A stretch of DNA of 64,000 nucleotides from Sphingobacteriaceae bacterium (GTDB lineage Bacteria > Bacteroidota > Bacteroidia > B-17B0 > Aurantibacillaceae): assembly GCA_016709575.1 (NCBI GenBank), contig JADJMM010000002.1, forward strand, positions 744,001 through 808,000, given 5' to 3'. A model generated the notes under the pieces. The model was not told the origin of the DNA. It saw nothing but the letters and a program-made list of their open reading frames with translations, and searched no databases. The position numbers and the translations under genes were made by a program. This document shows positions 18,323 to 28,375 of the stretch, piece after piece; the stretch's first letter is position 1, and each line of letters opens with the position of its first letter.

Positions 18323-19067
18323 ATGAATCATTTATTTACATACACATTACGTTTAGCAGATAATGCTTTAGTACTTGGTCAGAGATTAAGTGAGTGGACA
18401 GGCCACGGTCCTTTTTTAGAAGAAGATCTTGCATTAACCAACATTGCATTAGATACATTTGGAACTGCAACTTCATTATTAGAATACGCAGCACAAGTTG
18501 AAAATAAAGGAAGAGATGCTGATGCTTTAGCTTATTTAAGAAATGATCGACATTTTTTAATGCCCAAATAGCTGAACAAACAAATGGCGATTATGCAAAA
18601 ACTATTGTTCGTCAAGCAATCATTGATGCTTTGAATGTTTTTTTTTACCGAATTATCAAAAAGCAAAGACGAAACTTTAGCTGGCATTGCCCAAAAATCA
18701 ATTAAAGAAGTAACCTATCATTTACGTCATACCTCATCTTGGTTAGAACGTTTTGGTGATGGTACTGAAGAAAGTCATAACAAAGCACAAACTGCTATTA
18801 ACCAATTATGGCAATATACTGGCGAGTTATTTGAAATGAACGAAGTAGATGAAATTTTAATAAAAGAAGGTATCGCAGTTGATTTGAATTTAGGAAAGCA
18901 AAATGGGAAAAACACATGGCTGAATTATTTGCAAAATGAACTTTAAAAACCAGAAAATATATTTATGCAAACTGGTAGCCGAAAAGGAATTCATACCGAA
19001 CATTTAGGCATTTATTTTAGCAGAAATGCAAACGCTTCCTCGTATGTTGCCCGATGCTAAATGGTAA
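18323..19067 (+). CDS. paaC: 1,2-phenylacetyl-CoA epoxidase, subunit C (several frameshifts)
   Basis: Non-catalytic ferritin-like partner of PaaA. The start reads LADNALVLGQRLSEWTGHGPFLEEDLALTN, and the middle block has IKEVTYHLRHTSSWLERFGDGT. The frame breaks at a T6 run near 18555 (restored reading FNAQIAEQTNGDYAKTIVRQA), at a T9 run near 18640, near 18897 (KWEKHMAELFAK), near 18945 (KKPENIFMQTGSRKGIHTEHLG) and near 19012. The true stop is the TAA at 19065-19067, after MLPDAKW. Corrected length is close to the 248 aa of E. coli PaaC. Most breaks are at homopolymers, so error rather than decay is likely. Confidence 0.9.
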
Positions 19068-19082
19068 CTTAATTTTATTATT

Positions 19083-19418
19083 ATGAGAATCATTAACTGT
19101 TTATTATTTATTTTAGCATCCTTAGGTTGTTTTTCTCAAACTAAGGAGATTAAAGTTTCAATGAAAGCTTTAAAAGAGTCAAAAGAACTGAATGATATTA
19201 TTACTGATATCCCTAAAGATTGCAAAGTGCAGAGCTATGTTGTTTCTTATAAGTTTGGGAATGATCTAAGAGAATATACCTGCATTACAAATATGCTCGG
19301 TGGTGATGTTATAGACATGATGTCTAAAAAAGCAAAAGGTTACTCGTTTTTCATAGAGAAGATAAAATCTGGTTGTGAAAATACTCCAAAAGGAAAATTT
19401 AAGATTACTCTCGAATAA
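19083..19418 (+). CDS. Hypothetical secreted protein, 111 aa
   Basis: Unrecognised. The first 18 residues form a signal peptide (MRIINCLLFILASLGCFSQ); the alternative of a lipoprotein with the Cys in LGC is possible but the context is not a good lipobox. The mature part is a basic protein with two further Cys. It sits 15 bases after paaC on the same strand, inside what is normally a continuous paaABCDE operon. Confidence 0.65.
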   Translation: MRIINCLLFILASLGCFSQTKEIKVSMKALKESKELNDIITDIPKDCKVQSYVVSYKFGNDLREYTCITNMLGGDVIDMMSKKAKGYSFFIEKIKSGCENTPKGKFKITLE

Positions 19419-19528
19419 TGTCTGGCTTCAAAGAATCCTGGAAAAAATTATCTCCCTACTTCGTCGACATTTGGCAATACCTAGTCATAATTGTAATTAT
19501 GATTATTGCCGCCATTTTTATTCTATAA
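19418..19528 (+). CDS. 36-residue single-helix membrane protein
   Basis: Very short frame starting with the ATG that overlaps the previous stop (TAATG) and ending at the TAA at 19526-19528, six bases before the next gene. The product is a polar N-terminus with Trp and Lys (SGFKESWKKLSPYF) and then one hydrophobic helix of about 18 residues (YLVIIVIMIIAAIFIL) at the C-terminus. The tight spacing to both neighbours and the membrane-like composition support a real gene. Function unknown. Confidence 0.5.
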   Translation: MSGFKESWKKLSPYFVDIWQYLVIIVIMIIAAIFIL

Positions 19529-19533
19529 ACTAA

Positions 19534-21591
19534 ATGTATTTAAGGTTCCGCATATTTACTTTTCTGATTTGTACTTCGCTTAGTGGCTTGATGTATTCTC
19601 AAAAATCAACCGACACAGTAGCGATCAACACTATCCTAAAATTAACCGACAAGCTTCTTGAAAGAAAAGTAGATTCAGCAATTTATACCATTCAATCTAC
19701 ACTAAACTCTTCCTTAAAAAGTAAATACGTTTACGGTTGCGCCAAATCGAACATGCAGTTGATGCGATACTACATGCTAAAGGGACAAGATGATTCGGCG
19801 ACTTACACTTCTGTCAATGCCATTAAATACGCTCGCATTAGCAAAGACACTTCGCTTATTATTAGTGCTTATTTAATGACTTCACGCGCTTATAGTTCTT
19901 CGTCACAATACACCAAGGCTATTGAGTATTGTTTGATTGCTCAAAAATATGCCGATCATAAAAAAAGCGCAAAGTTTCAAATAAAAATTAATCACGACCT
20001 CGGTTACATTTATAGTAACATGCATTTAAACGCAAAGGCAATTACTTATTATAAAACCGGACTAAAGCTAAGCGAAGAGGCAAGAGATACTTTTAACTTT
20101 GCAAATATTTCAGCAAGATTAGGTGGTGAATTTGACATTACGCATCAATACGATTCAGCACTTAAATACAATCAGCAATCTTTAAAATATTTCACGTTTA
20201 TAAAACATAAACGAGGCATTGGTGTTAGCTTAGTTAACCTTGCCGCCAATTATAAAGGTTTGAAATTATATGATAAAGCCATTCAAACCAATCTTGAAGC
20301 AATTAAAATCAGAACGGAATTAGGAGATAATTACGCACTGACTATTTTAAAAAGTAATTTAGCAGCTTGTTATACGAAAAAACGTGATTACAAAAACGCT
20401 TTAAAAGCGGCAAAAGAAGCTGAAATTTTATGTAAAGAACAAAATGATTTGGCATTGTCGCTGGATGTATACAACCAATTATACGTAATTTATTACAACA
20501 CGAATGATTATGAGAATGGTATTAAATACGCGAATAAATACATCATCCTCAAAGATTCTATTTTCGAAGCTTCGAATGTACAATCCTTAACCGAATTACA
20601 AACCAAATACGAAACTGATAAAAAAGAAAGAGAAATAGAGCTATTACAATTAGAAAAGAAAAGTGCTGACGAAAAAGCCACAGCCGAAAGCACACGACGC
20701 AATCTTATTTTGTTTTCGGTTAGTATCATTACACTTTTAATTGCAGGGTTCTCTATTATGCTTTTCAGACGATTCAGAGAATCGAACAAACAGAAAAACA
20801 TTATTCAGCTGCAGAAACATATCGTAGATTCAAAGAATAAAGAAATTATTGATAGTATTAATTATGCGCAAACGATTCAGGAAGCTGTAATCCCTGAAGA
20901 AAATGAAATAAAACAACATGTTAAGGATGCTTTTGTTTTATTTAAACCAAAAGATATTGTTAGTGGTGATTTTTACTGGCAGGCCGCAACAAAAGATTAC
21001 TACTTCATTGCTGTAGCAGATTGTACCGGTCATGGCGTGCCAGGTGCATTTATGAGTATGATGGGTATTTCCTTCTTGAATGAAATTATAAACGAGAAAA
21101 ACATTTACGACACCGATAAAATTCTAGATCTGTTAAGAGAAAGGGTTATCAATAGCTTAAATAAAAGCGGCGGAAAAGATAAACGCGACGGAATGGATAT
21201 GGTGATTCTCAGAATAGATTTAAAAGAAAATAAAGTAATGTTTAGCGGCGCCAATAATTCTATTTATCACCAATCCGGCGAAACTTTAAATGAACTGAAA
21301 GGCGATAAAGCGCCTGTAGGTTTATATCACAACAAACTAATTCCTTTTACGTCTAAAACTTTTTCTATAAAAAAACGCGACCGCATATTTGCAACTACGG
21401 ATGGTTTGCCGGATCAATTTGGAGGACCAAAAGGAAAAAAATTAATGTATAAAGCATTTGAGGCTTTATTAATCGCCAACCAAACCAATTCACTTTCCGG
21501 ACTTAAACAAGCCATGATTAGTGATTTTGATAGTTGGCAAGGCGTTAACGAACAAGTGGATGACATAACAGTTATAGGAATAGAAATTTAA
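19534..21591 (+). CDS. TPR-containing SpoIIE-family protein phosphatase
   Basis: Likely a PPM-type serine/threonine phosphatase of a signalling system. Layout: signal peptide (about residues 1-22), tetratricopeptide repeats to about residue 350, a coiled-coil KKEREIELLQLEKKSADEKA, one transmembrane helix (LILFSVSIITLLIAGFSIMLF, about 390-410) and a cytoplasmic SpoIIE domain. Metal-binding acidic motifs are SGDFYW, VADCTGHGVPGAFMS, TTDGLPDQFGG and VDDITVIG. 685 aa, intact. The periplasmic TPR sensor with cytoplasmic phosphatase output is common in Bacteroidota. It ends on the paaD start codon, so it is probably cotranscribed with paaD. Confidence 0.9.
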   Translation: MYLRFRIFTFLICTSLSGLMYSQKSTDTVAINTILKLTDKLLERKVDSAIYTIQSTLNSSLKSKYVYGCAKSNMQLMRYYMLKGQDDSATYTSVNAIKYARISKDTSLIISAYLMTSRAYSSSSQYTKAIEYCLIAQKYADHKKSAKFQIKINHDLGYIYSNMHLNAKAITYYKTGLKLSEEARDTFNFANISARLGGEFDITHQYDSALKYNQQSLKYFTFIKHKRGIGVSLVNLAANYKGLKLYDKAIQTNLEAIKIRTELGDNYALTILKSNLAACYTKKRDYKNALKAAKEAEILCKEQNDLALSLDVYNQLYVIYYNTNDYENGIKYANKYIILKDSIFEASNVQSLTELQTKYETDKKEREIELLQLEKKSADEKATAESTRRNLILFSVSIITLLIAGFSIMLFRRFRESNKQKNIIQLQKHIVDSKNKEIIDSINYAQTIQEAVIPEENEIKQHVKDAFVLFKPKDIVSGDFYWQAATKDYYFIAVADCTGHGVPGAFMSMMGISFLNEIINEKNIYDTDKILDLLRERVINSLNKSGGKDKRDGMDMVILRIDLKENKVMFSGANNSIYHQSGETLNELKGDKAPVGLYHNKLIPFTSKTFSIKKRDRIFATTDGLPDQFGGPKGKKLMYKAFEALLIANQTNSLSGLKQAMISDFDSWQGVNEQVDDITVIGIEI

Positions 21592-22075
21592 TGCTTAGCA
21601 AAGAAAAAATAGTAGAACTCATCTCAGTAATTCCGGATCCGGAAATTCCTGTCATTACTATTGCTGAACTTGGTGTAATACGTGATGTTATTGTAGAAGG
21701 AGAAAATGTTGAAGTAAAAATTACACCAACCTACAGTGGTTGCCCTGCCATGAAACAAATGGAGGATGACATTCGTGCCACGCTTACACAAAACGGAATT
21801 CAAAATCTTAAAGTTACTTTAGTTTATTCTCCGGCGTGGACTACGGATTGGATTCCGGAAGAAGCAAAAGAAAAATTACGCGTGTATGGTATTGCCCCGC
21901 CTGAAAAAACGACTGAAGATAAATCTGGTTAACAGGAAAAAGTAAAATAGTTTTATGTCCGCGTTGCAAATCACAAAACACAAAATTAATTTCACAATTC
22001 GGAAGTACAGCTTGTAAAGCACTTTATCAATGTCAGGATTGTTTAGAGCCTTTTGATTATTTTAAGTGTATTTAA
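21591..22075 (+). CDS. paaD: Phenylacetate pathway protein PaaD (frameshifted)
   Basis: PaaD (PaaJ) belongs to the MIP18/DUF59 family and is thought to help assemble iron-sulfur clusters of the epoxidase reductase. The N-terminal part shows VIPDPEIPVITIAELGVIRDV and TPTYSGCPAMKQME, the DUF59 core with its conserved Cys. The frame is lost near 21926. The +1 frame continues as LTGKSKIVLCPRC, STACKALYQCQDC and FDYFKC up to the TAA at 22073-22075, restoring the C-terminal zinc-ribbon cysteines. Corrected length about 161 aa. Separated from paaC by three other genes. Confidence 0.92.
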
Positions 22076-22106
22076 ACCCCACTGATTAAAAACCAATGGT
22101 TCAAGT

Positions 22107-25100
22107 TTATTTTACAACAACTATTTTCTTACGCACCGCTCCGTTATCTATAAAGTAAACACCACTTGATAATCCAAAAACTTCCACTGAATAATTGTTG
22201 GCTGCCTTTATTTGTTTAGTGTATACTAATTGCCCCAATTCATTTGTAATTGTCACAGCCATTTCTTTTGTTGCTGTGATTTTAAATTCTCCATTACTTG
22301 GGTTCGGAAAAATTGTGAATGCATCTTCCTCTGAAACAATCTCATTAATTCCGGTACAAGGCGCCGTTACAGATACTGTTGCTGCAGCCGTATTAGAACA
22401 GCCGTTCGTGTTTGTATAAACATAGTATAACTGATGAGTTCCAATTCCTGCTGTTGTTGGATTAAATACTGAACCCGGAAACACCAGGTCCAGAAAAAAT
22501 TCCTCCAGCCGGATTTCCGCTCATATTAATATTATTCCCTGAACAAACCGTTGATGGCATAGAAACAAAATTTACAATAGGCACACTGTCAATTGTAATT
22601 GTTTTTGTTCCTACAATTGTACAACCTCCATTCATTATTTGAATAGATAAAGTTGCTAAACCACTGGTTAATGCTCCCACGTTTATAGATGGGATAGAAT
22701 TTAATCCAATAATAGAAGCGTTACTTGTTGTCCAACTATATGTTGCGCCACTGATAGGACTAACTCCATATGAATTTAAAAAAGTACTTCCTTTACAAAT
22801 TACTGTTGGTCCGGATATAGCTGTTGTTGCCGGGATAATATTTACAACCTGATTAACTGCGGTAAAAGAATAACTTCCGATACTTAAAACCATACTCACT
22901 ATAAATGTTCCGGTTGAAGTATATGTGTGGCTCACCAATAAGCCTGAAGCATTTCCTCCATCACCAAAATTCCAGTTTGCTGTATACGCTTGCCAGCAAC
23001 TATCTACAATAAATTGGGTGGTATTACAATTGATTTGCGATTTAGAAAAACTAACAGGAAGTGCCGGTGGCTTTTTTGCATCAATCATATTTGGAAGCCC
23101 TATTTTTACTATGTGTGCAGGCAATAGTACAATTGTATTAAAACTAAAAGAAGCCGCTGCTCCTTGTAAATCAGGAAAATTAATTACGGATAAACGGTTT
23201 TGTGTGGAAGTTGGTGTTGATCCATAAATTTTATTATCCGGTCCTAATTGAAAATATAACCTATTCATATTATTATTAAATAAAACCGTTGATGTTGGCG
23301 ATGTTGGTGTCGTTAAATTGATTTGTGTTACCGCATTTCCATCACTGATGTACAAATACTGGCTATTTGGACTAAATTGTTGGCAAAGTGCCGGAATAGC
23401 ACTTGGTAATGGAACGGAGCTATAGATACCAAGTTTTCCTGTAGTATTGTTGAAAGAATAAATTTTCATGGATACAAATACGCTGGTTGCATTATCGGTA
23501 ATCGCAATCGTCTTTCCGTCTGGCGATGCCTCGATAAAACTAATATAACCATCCGTTGATGTAGCTGATGCACTGGGAACAGGATATCCTCCGTTGCTAA
23601 TAACAGGCGCAGAAAAACCGCCGGGTGTAATTAAATATGCTGCAATTTTATCAGTATATCCTGTGGTTTTTGCGCCATGAACAATGTACCAGTAATCTCT
23701 ACCGTTACAATGCGGAACTGCAGTCTGACCTTCTGTAGTTAAAAAATAAGGCCCCGGTAAAGGTTGATTAATCAAGGAAATATTCCCTAAACCTGAACTT
23801 AAATTCATATCAATAATACTATAAGTATTACGACGTATCGAGTCTGTAATAACGGCAGGCTGTTGACCGCCTGTTAAAACATAATATTTTTTATTATCGC
23901 CTGGGACTGGAATAATTAACGCGCCTTGGCTGGCGCTTAAGTTGTTATAAGTCCCACCTGTTAATAGTCCGCCAAGGTTCATCATTTGTACATGATTCTT
24001 ATTCCATACTTTATTCCCGTCAGTATAAAATAGCAAATTCCCTAAACTATCCGATATTGATGCAGCTGGTTCGAAAGTATTTATTGAAGATGGAGACGTT
24101 CCTACAGGTGCGCCAGAATTAAAATTAACGGCAACTTTATCGCCGAAGTGCCAATTCGCTTCATCTAATTTTGTAGGATCAAGTGTACAATTACTTACAG
24201 CAAGAAGAAGGCTGTCTTTAGCGGTTACTGTTCCATCGCTTACCGATAATCGCACCCAATAACTTCCGGTTGCAGTATAAGTAACCGAAACACTACTTGT
24301 ATTTGCGCTTGCAGGACTTGCGCCCGGCATCGTCCAAGTCCAACTGCTTGCAGTATTCCCTGTTAAAGGGTTGCTAAATTGAACAGGCACATTCTTGCAA
24401 ACACTTCCCGAATTAATATTTATGGTGGTCATTAAAAAAGGATTGATACAACTTCCAACGCCAACAATTCCGGTGTTTATTAAATTAGTTGTTTGCCATA
24501 AACCAAATCTTGTTGTGTTTAATGTGGCTATCATACGTTGTGTTTGATTCGAAGTAAATGTGTTCATGCAATCGTCATCAGCATAACTCATATAACTTTC
24601 AATCATATCCATATTAGTTGTTCCTGTTGTATACGAAGCTGAACATGTGTTTGGAATTGGAGAAGAACAACTAATGTTTTGAGTAGTACAAGGCTCTATA
24701 TCACAAATCATATCTCCGTTTAAATCGCATTGGTCGCTTGAAGCGCTAGCGGCATTAGCACCGGCACATCCACCTTCAAAAATATGCATCAGATTTAGGT
24801 AGTGACCTGCTTCGTGAGCCAAAATTTTTCCTTGTGTAAGTCCGTAACTTAATGGAAACGTATTTCCTGTTGTATTATCTCCAATTATATCCGAACGCAT
24901 AACAATTCCATCTAAAGGATATGAACCCATAAGCGGTTTTGGTGCATAGCCCATAACGGTTCCCGGACCACCACCAATGGATGTAACAACCCAAATATTC
25001 AAATAATTGTCTTCAGGAAAATAAGCCGCAGTTGGATGCGTTAAGCCTTTTAAAGCTGTTGCGCTTGGGTTACTTATGCTATGATTCGTGAGCGTATTAT

Positions 25101-25596
25101 CTGCGTAACGCATAACACCAAATTCTGTTCCTGTACCTACATAAAAATTAGCTGTTGCGGGCATTGGTGTTTTAGCCAAACAAAATTGAATGGTGGTGTT
25201 TTGTGCGTAGGAAGGATGTGTTTGTCCGTTATAAGTCGGATACGATTTACTGAAGGCTGCATTTAAAGCATTTATTTGCGAAAGAATTTGATTGTACGAA
25301 ATATTTGCTCCGGTGCCATAGACTTGCCCAACCGGATGAACAACATGAAACACTACAGGAATAATATAACCTCCTGCGGCAGTTGTTTTTAAACTGTTAT
25401 TGTTTTTAAGATTATTGTCGATATAATTTTTTAAATTCAGGTTCATATTACGAACCACTTTTTCATAATCCGTAATATTATCTTTTTGCAGATTTATAAC
25501 AGCGCCGTCACCACATGAAATGTTTTGAGAGGTTAAAACCTTTGTGCTTAACAAACCTGCTAGAATAATAGCCCTTAAACTTAATTTAAATTGCAT
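22107..25596 (-). CDS. T9SS-secreted M43-type metallopeptidase with PKD domains (one frameshift)
   Basis: Large exported protein sorted by the type IX system. Signal peptide from the ATG at 25594-25596 (MQFKLSLRAIILAGLLSTKVLTSQ); upstream in-frame codons only add a poor N-terminus. A pappalysin-like zinc site HEAGHYLNLMHIF lies at about residue 260, with the usual Cys-rich segment after it (CDLNGDMICDIEPC). Then come a PKD domain (ASSWTWTMPGASPA), a beta-propeller-like region and a second PKD (WNFGDGGNASGLLVSHTYTSTGTF). The C-terminus is a T9SS type A sorting domain (IFPNPSNGEFKI...GVYFIDNG). A frameshift near 22485 splits the last 125 residues. Total about 1,170 aa. Confidence 0.88.
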
Positions 25597-25691
25597 AACG
25601 TTTATAATATAGGTATCTAAAATAGACATTATAAACCTTTGATGAGATTAGGTTCACTCACTAATACCGCTTCCTCAATAATTTAAATGGG

Positions 25692-26245
25692 CTAAACCTT
25701 CCTCTTCGGATTCTCAGCTAAAAAAGCCTTCCATCCTGTATAAGATTTTCCGCTTGCTTTTTGATTACTGTTTTGGAAGAAGTGACACATCGCTGCGCCT
25801 AATGCATCGGTTGCATCTAAATGTTTTGGGGCGTTTTTGAATTTTAGTAATTGTTGTAACATTGCTGCTACTTGTTCTTTACTCGCATTACCATTTCCGG
25901 TAATACTCATTTTTATTTTCTTTGGAGAGTACTCTGTAATAGGAATATTTTTACTTAATGCCGCTGCAATGGCAACGCCTTGTGCTCTTCCTAATTTTAG
26001 CATACTCTGAACATTCTTTCCAAAGAAGGGAGCCTCGATAGCTAATTCATCAGGTTTGTATTCTTCAATAATGGCAATGGTTCTCTCAAATATTTTTTTA
26101 AACGCTCGGCATGGTCGTCGTCTTTATCCAATTTAATTACGCCCGCACCTATCAATTCAGGATTTACCCCTTTAATATGAATTAGGCCGTAACCCATTAT
26201 CACCGTTCCCGGGTCAATACCTAATATAATTCTGTCGGTGGCCAT
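25692..26245 (-). CDS. ruvC: Crossover junction endodeoxyribonuclease RuvC (frameshifted)
   Basis: Holliday-junction resolvase working with RuvAB. The N-terminus RIILGIDPGTVIMGYGLI carries the first catalytic Asp, DELAIEAPFFGKNVQS (in the shifted frame near 26040) the Glu, and HLDATDALGAAMCHF the last acidic residues. The frame breaks near 26090, where the restored sequence reads KKIFERTIAIIEEYKPDELAIEAPF. Corrected length about 185 aa, the family norm. A conserved housekeeping gene, so the break is probably a sequencing error. Confidence 0.93.
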
Positions 26246-26370
26246 TTGCTATATAAAACGTAAATTTAGGCGAATAAATCATCCATTCTCTGGGCGCGTA
26301 TAAAAACATAATAACATGGTTAGTTAAAATCTTAGTAGGACTAGGAAGTTTTGCCATTATTTACTGGCGA

Positions 26371-27258
26371 TTGAAAGATGATTTAACGCCAGATAAACTT
26401 CTTCAAATTCAAGCAGCGCTTTCTTCTGGCACTGCTTATGTTCTCCTTATTATTTGTTTAGTGCTTGTTCCTATAAACTGGGGTATCGAAAGCTATAAGT
26501 GGAAAATAATTACCCAACCCATCGAAGACATTTCGTTTGGCGCTTCCATGAAATCCGTTTACTCAGGATTATGCGTTGGTAATTTAGCGCCGGGACGCGC
26601 AACAGAGTTTTTAGCAAAGGTTTTGTTTTTTAAACCCGATAACCGACCAACTATTACGCTCTTGCATTTTGTAAATGGCATGTTTCAATTATCCATCACT
26701 ATTGTTCTTGGTTTAATTGCTTTGATTTTAAAATTTAATCCTGAAAATGGTGTTAACTCAACGCAGTTTTTACTGATTGGGATTTTCTGTATGCTCTTGT
26801 TAGCTTTCTTTTCACTTTTTATTTTTCGCTTTAACGCTTTACAAAAATGGATTTTCAGTTTGTTTAAAAAATCACTTACCGCTAAACAACTTCCCTACAC
26901 GTTTACTAAAGATTCGGTTGCGAAATTGTTTTCGTTTTCTATTATCCGCTATTTCGTTTTCACAACTCAATTTGTGTTGATTTTAAAAATGTTTTATCTA
27001 GGTCCACTTAATGTTATGGTGTTGGCTTCGGTTTGTGTTTATTTTTTACTCACCACTATTTTACCAATGATAAGTTTTATTGAACCTGCCATTCGCGCTG
27101 CTATTGCGCTTTTAGTTTTTGCAGGTTTAGAGATTAGCGAAATTTCATTGGTAACAACTGCTATTTTAGTCTGGCTAATTAATATTGTGTTGCCAAGTAT
27201 TGTTGGCTACATTATTATTGTGAAAGAAAAATTTGAATTCAGTCTGTTTAAAAAATGA
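26371..27258 (+). CDS. Lysylphosphatidylglycerol synthase-type transmembrane protein (N-terminus uncertain)
   Basis: Integral membrane protein of the UPF0104/LPG-synthase TM family, with about seven to eight hydrophobic helices. The segment VLVPINWGIESYKWKIITQPIE and YSGLCVGNLAPGRATEF (with the family GNxxPGRxGE-like motif) identify it. The first in-frame start is a TTG at 26371, but a hydrophobic stretch in another frame (VKILVG then GSFAIIYWRL) begins near an ATG at 26317, so one more helix is probably lost to an indel. Ends four bases into the glycosyltransferase gene; the pair may act together on a lipid or glycan. Confidence 0.8.
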   Translation: MKDDLTPDKLLQIQAALSSGTAYVLLIICLVLVPINWGIESYKWKIITQPIEDISFGASMKSVYSGLCVGNLAPGRATEFLAKVLFFKPDNRPTITLLHFVNGMFQLSITIVLGLIALILKFNPENGVNSTQFLLIGIFCMLLLAFFSLFIFRFNALQKWIFSLFKKSLTAKQLPYTFTKDSVAKLFSFSIIRYFVFTTQFVLILKMFYLGPLNVMVLASVCVYFLLTTILPMISFIEPAIRAAIALLVFAGLEISEISLVTTAILVWLINIVLPSIVGYIIIVKEKFEFSLFKK

Positions 27259-28372
27259 TGTTCATTCTTAAAATAGTTTCTTTATTAAGTTTACTCATTT
27301 ACGTTGGGTACTTAGTACGTAGCTGTATTGGTTTTACTAAAACAGAAACATTCATCATTAATGATTCCCACATCAATATAACAAAAACCTGCGTTATTAT
27401 TTGTGCGAAGAATGAAGAGTACACCATTGAAAAATGTTTAAGCTCTGTTTTTAGTCAGAATTTTGATAAAGAGCTTTTAGAACTGATTTTAGTAAATGAT
27501 GGTTCAACGGATAATACCAAATCCGTTGCCGAAAAACTTTTCAGGAAAATAAAATCACTTTTCAACTTATTAACAATGCCGAAAGTATTGGCAAGAAGAA
27601 AAGTATTACCTCAGCCATTGAAGCTTGCAAAAGCGAATTAATTATTAGCAGAGACGCCGATACTTATACAGAAAATGTGAATTGGCTAAAAACCATTGTT
27701 TCGTATTACGAAGAAACCGATAAACAATTTATTATTGCACCACTCGAAATTGAAAACAAAAATAGTTTCTTAAATCAATTACAGTTTTTCGAAAATTCTG
27801 CGCTTGCCATTATTACCGGAGGCTTTGCATTTTATAAAAAAGCATTTTTATGTAACGGCGCTAATTTAGCCTTCACTAAAAAAATATTCGAAAAAGTGGG
27901 CGGCTACAAAAGTCATATCGAATTAAATTCAGGCGACGATGTCTTACTTTTAGAAGACGTGAAAAAAGTAAATCCCGACTTAGTTGGCTATCTCAAAACT
28001 AAAAATGCTTCAGTTATTACTTATCCTCTAATCAGCTTCCAAAAATTACTGCAACAAAAGGTTAGGTGGGCCTCAAAATTTGACAAAAACCCCAATCAAA
28101 TCAACGCATTTTTGGGCATAATTGTGTTTTTGGTACACCTATTTAGCCTGTTTTATCTAATTAAGCCAATATTTACCCATCATATACCTGTATTTGGTAT
28201 AATTTTCATTTGTTTGAGGGTTTTAATTGACTTTTTGTTATTATTTTTAGCCTCACGTTATTTTAACAAACCAGTAAAATGGGCTTGGTTTTTGCCGATG
28301 TCGGTTTTATACAGTTTTTATGTTATTCTAACTACATTGTTAAGCGTTGTTGTTAAACCAAACCGAAACTAA
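27255..28372 (+). CDS. Glycosyltransferase family 2, membrane-anchored (frameshifted)
   Basis: Predicted processive or lipid-linked GT-A glycosyltransferase. An N-terminal helix (FILKIVSLLSLLIYVGYLV) is followed by the nucleotide-sugar domain (VIICAKNEEYTIEKCLSS, LILVNDGSTDNT), the acceptor motif SRDADTY in the shifted frame, and QQKVRWASKF as the QxxRW motif, then two or three C-terminal helices. The frame shifts near 27545 (restored reading QLINNAESIGKKKSI). Corrected length about 372 aa. Overlaps the preceding membrane protein gene by four bases. Confidence 0.88.
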
Positions 28373-28375
28373 AAG

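Noticed and set aside
22076..22106. Terminator between paaD and the convergent T9SS gene
   Set aside because: The possible arms AACCCCACTG and CAATGGTT have too many mismatches to support a call.
22195..23227. Long antisense frames over the T9SS metallopeptidase gene
   Set aside because: They are opposite-strand shadows with no start context, no signal peptide and Thr/Val-rich composition reflecting the sense strand.
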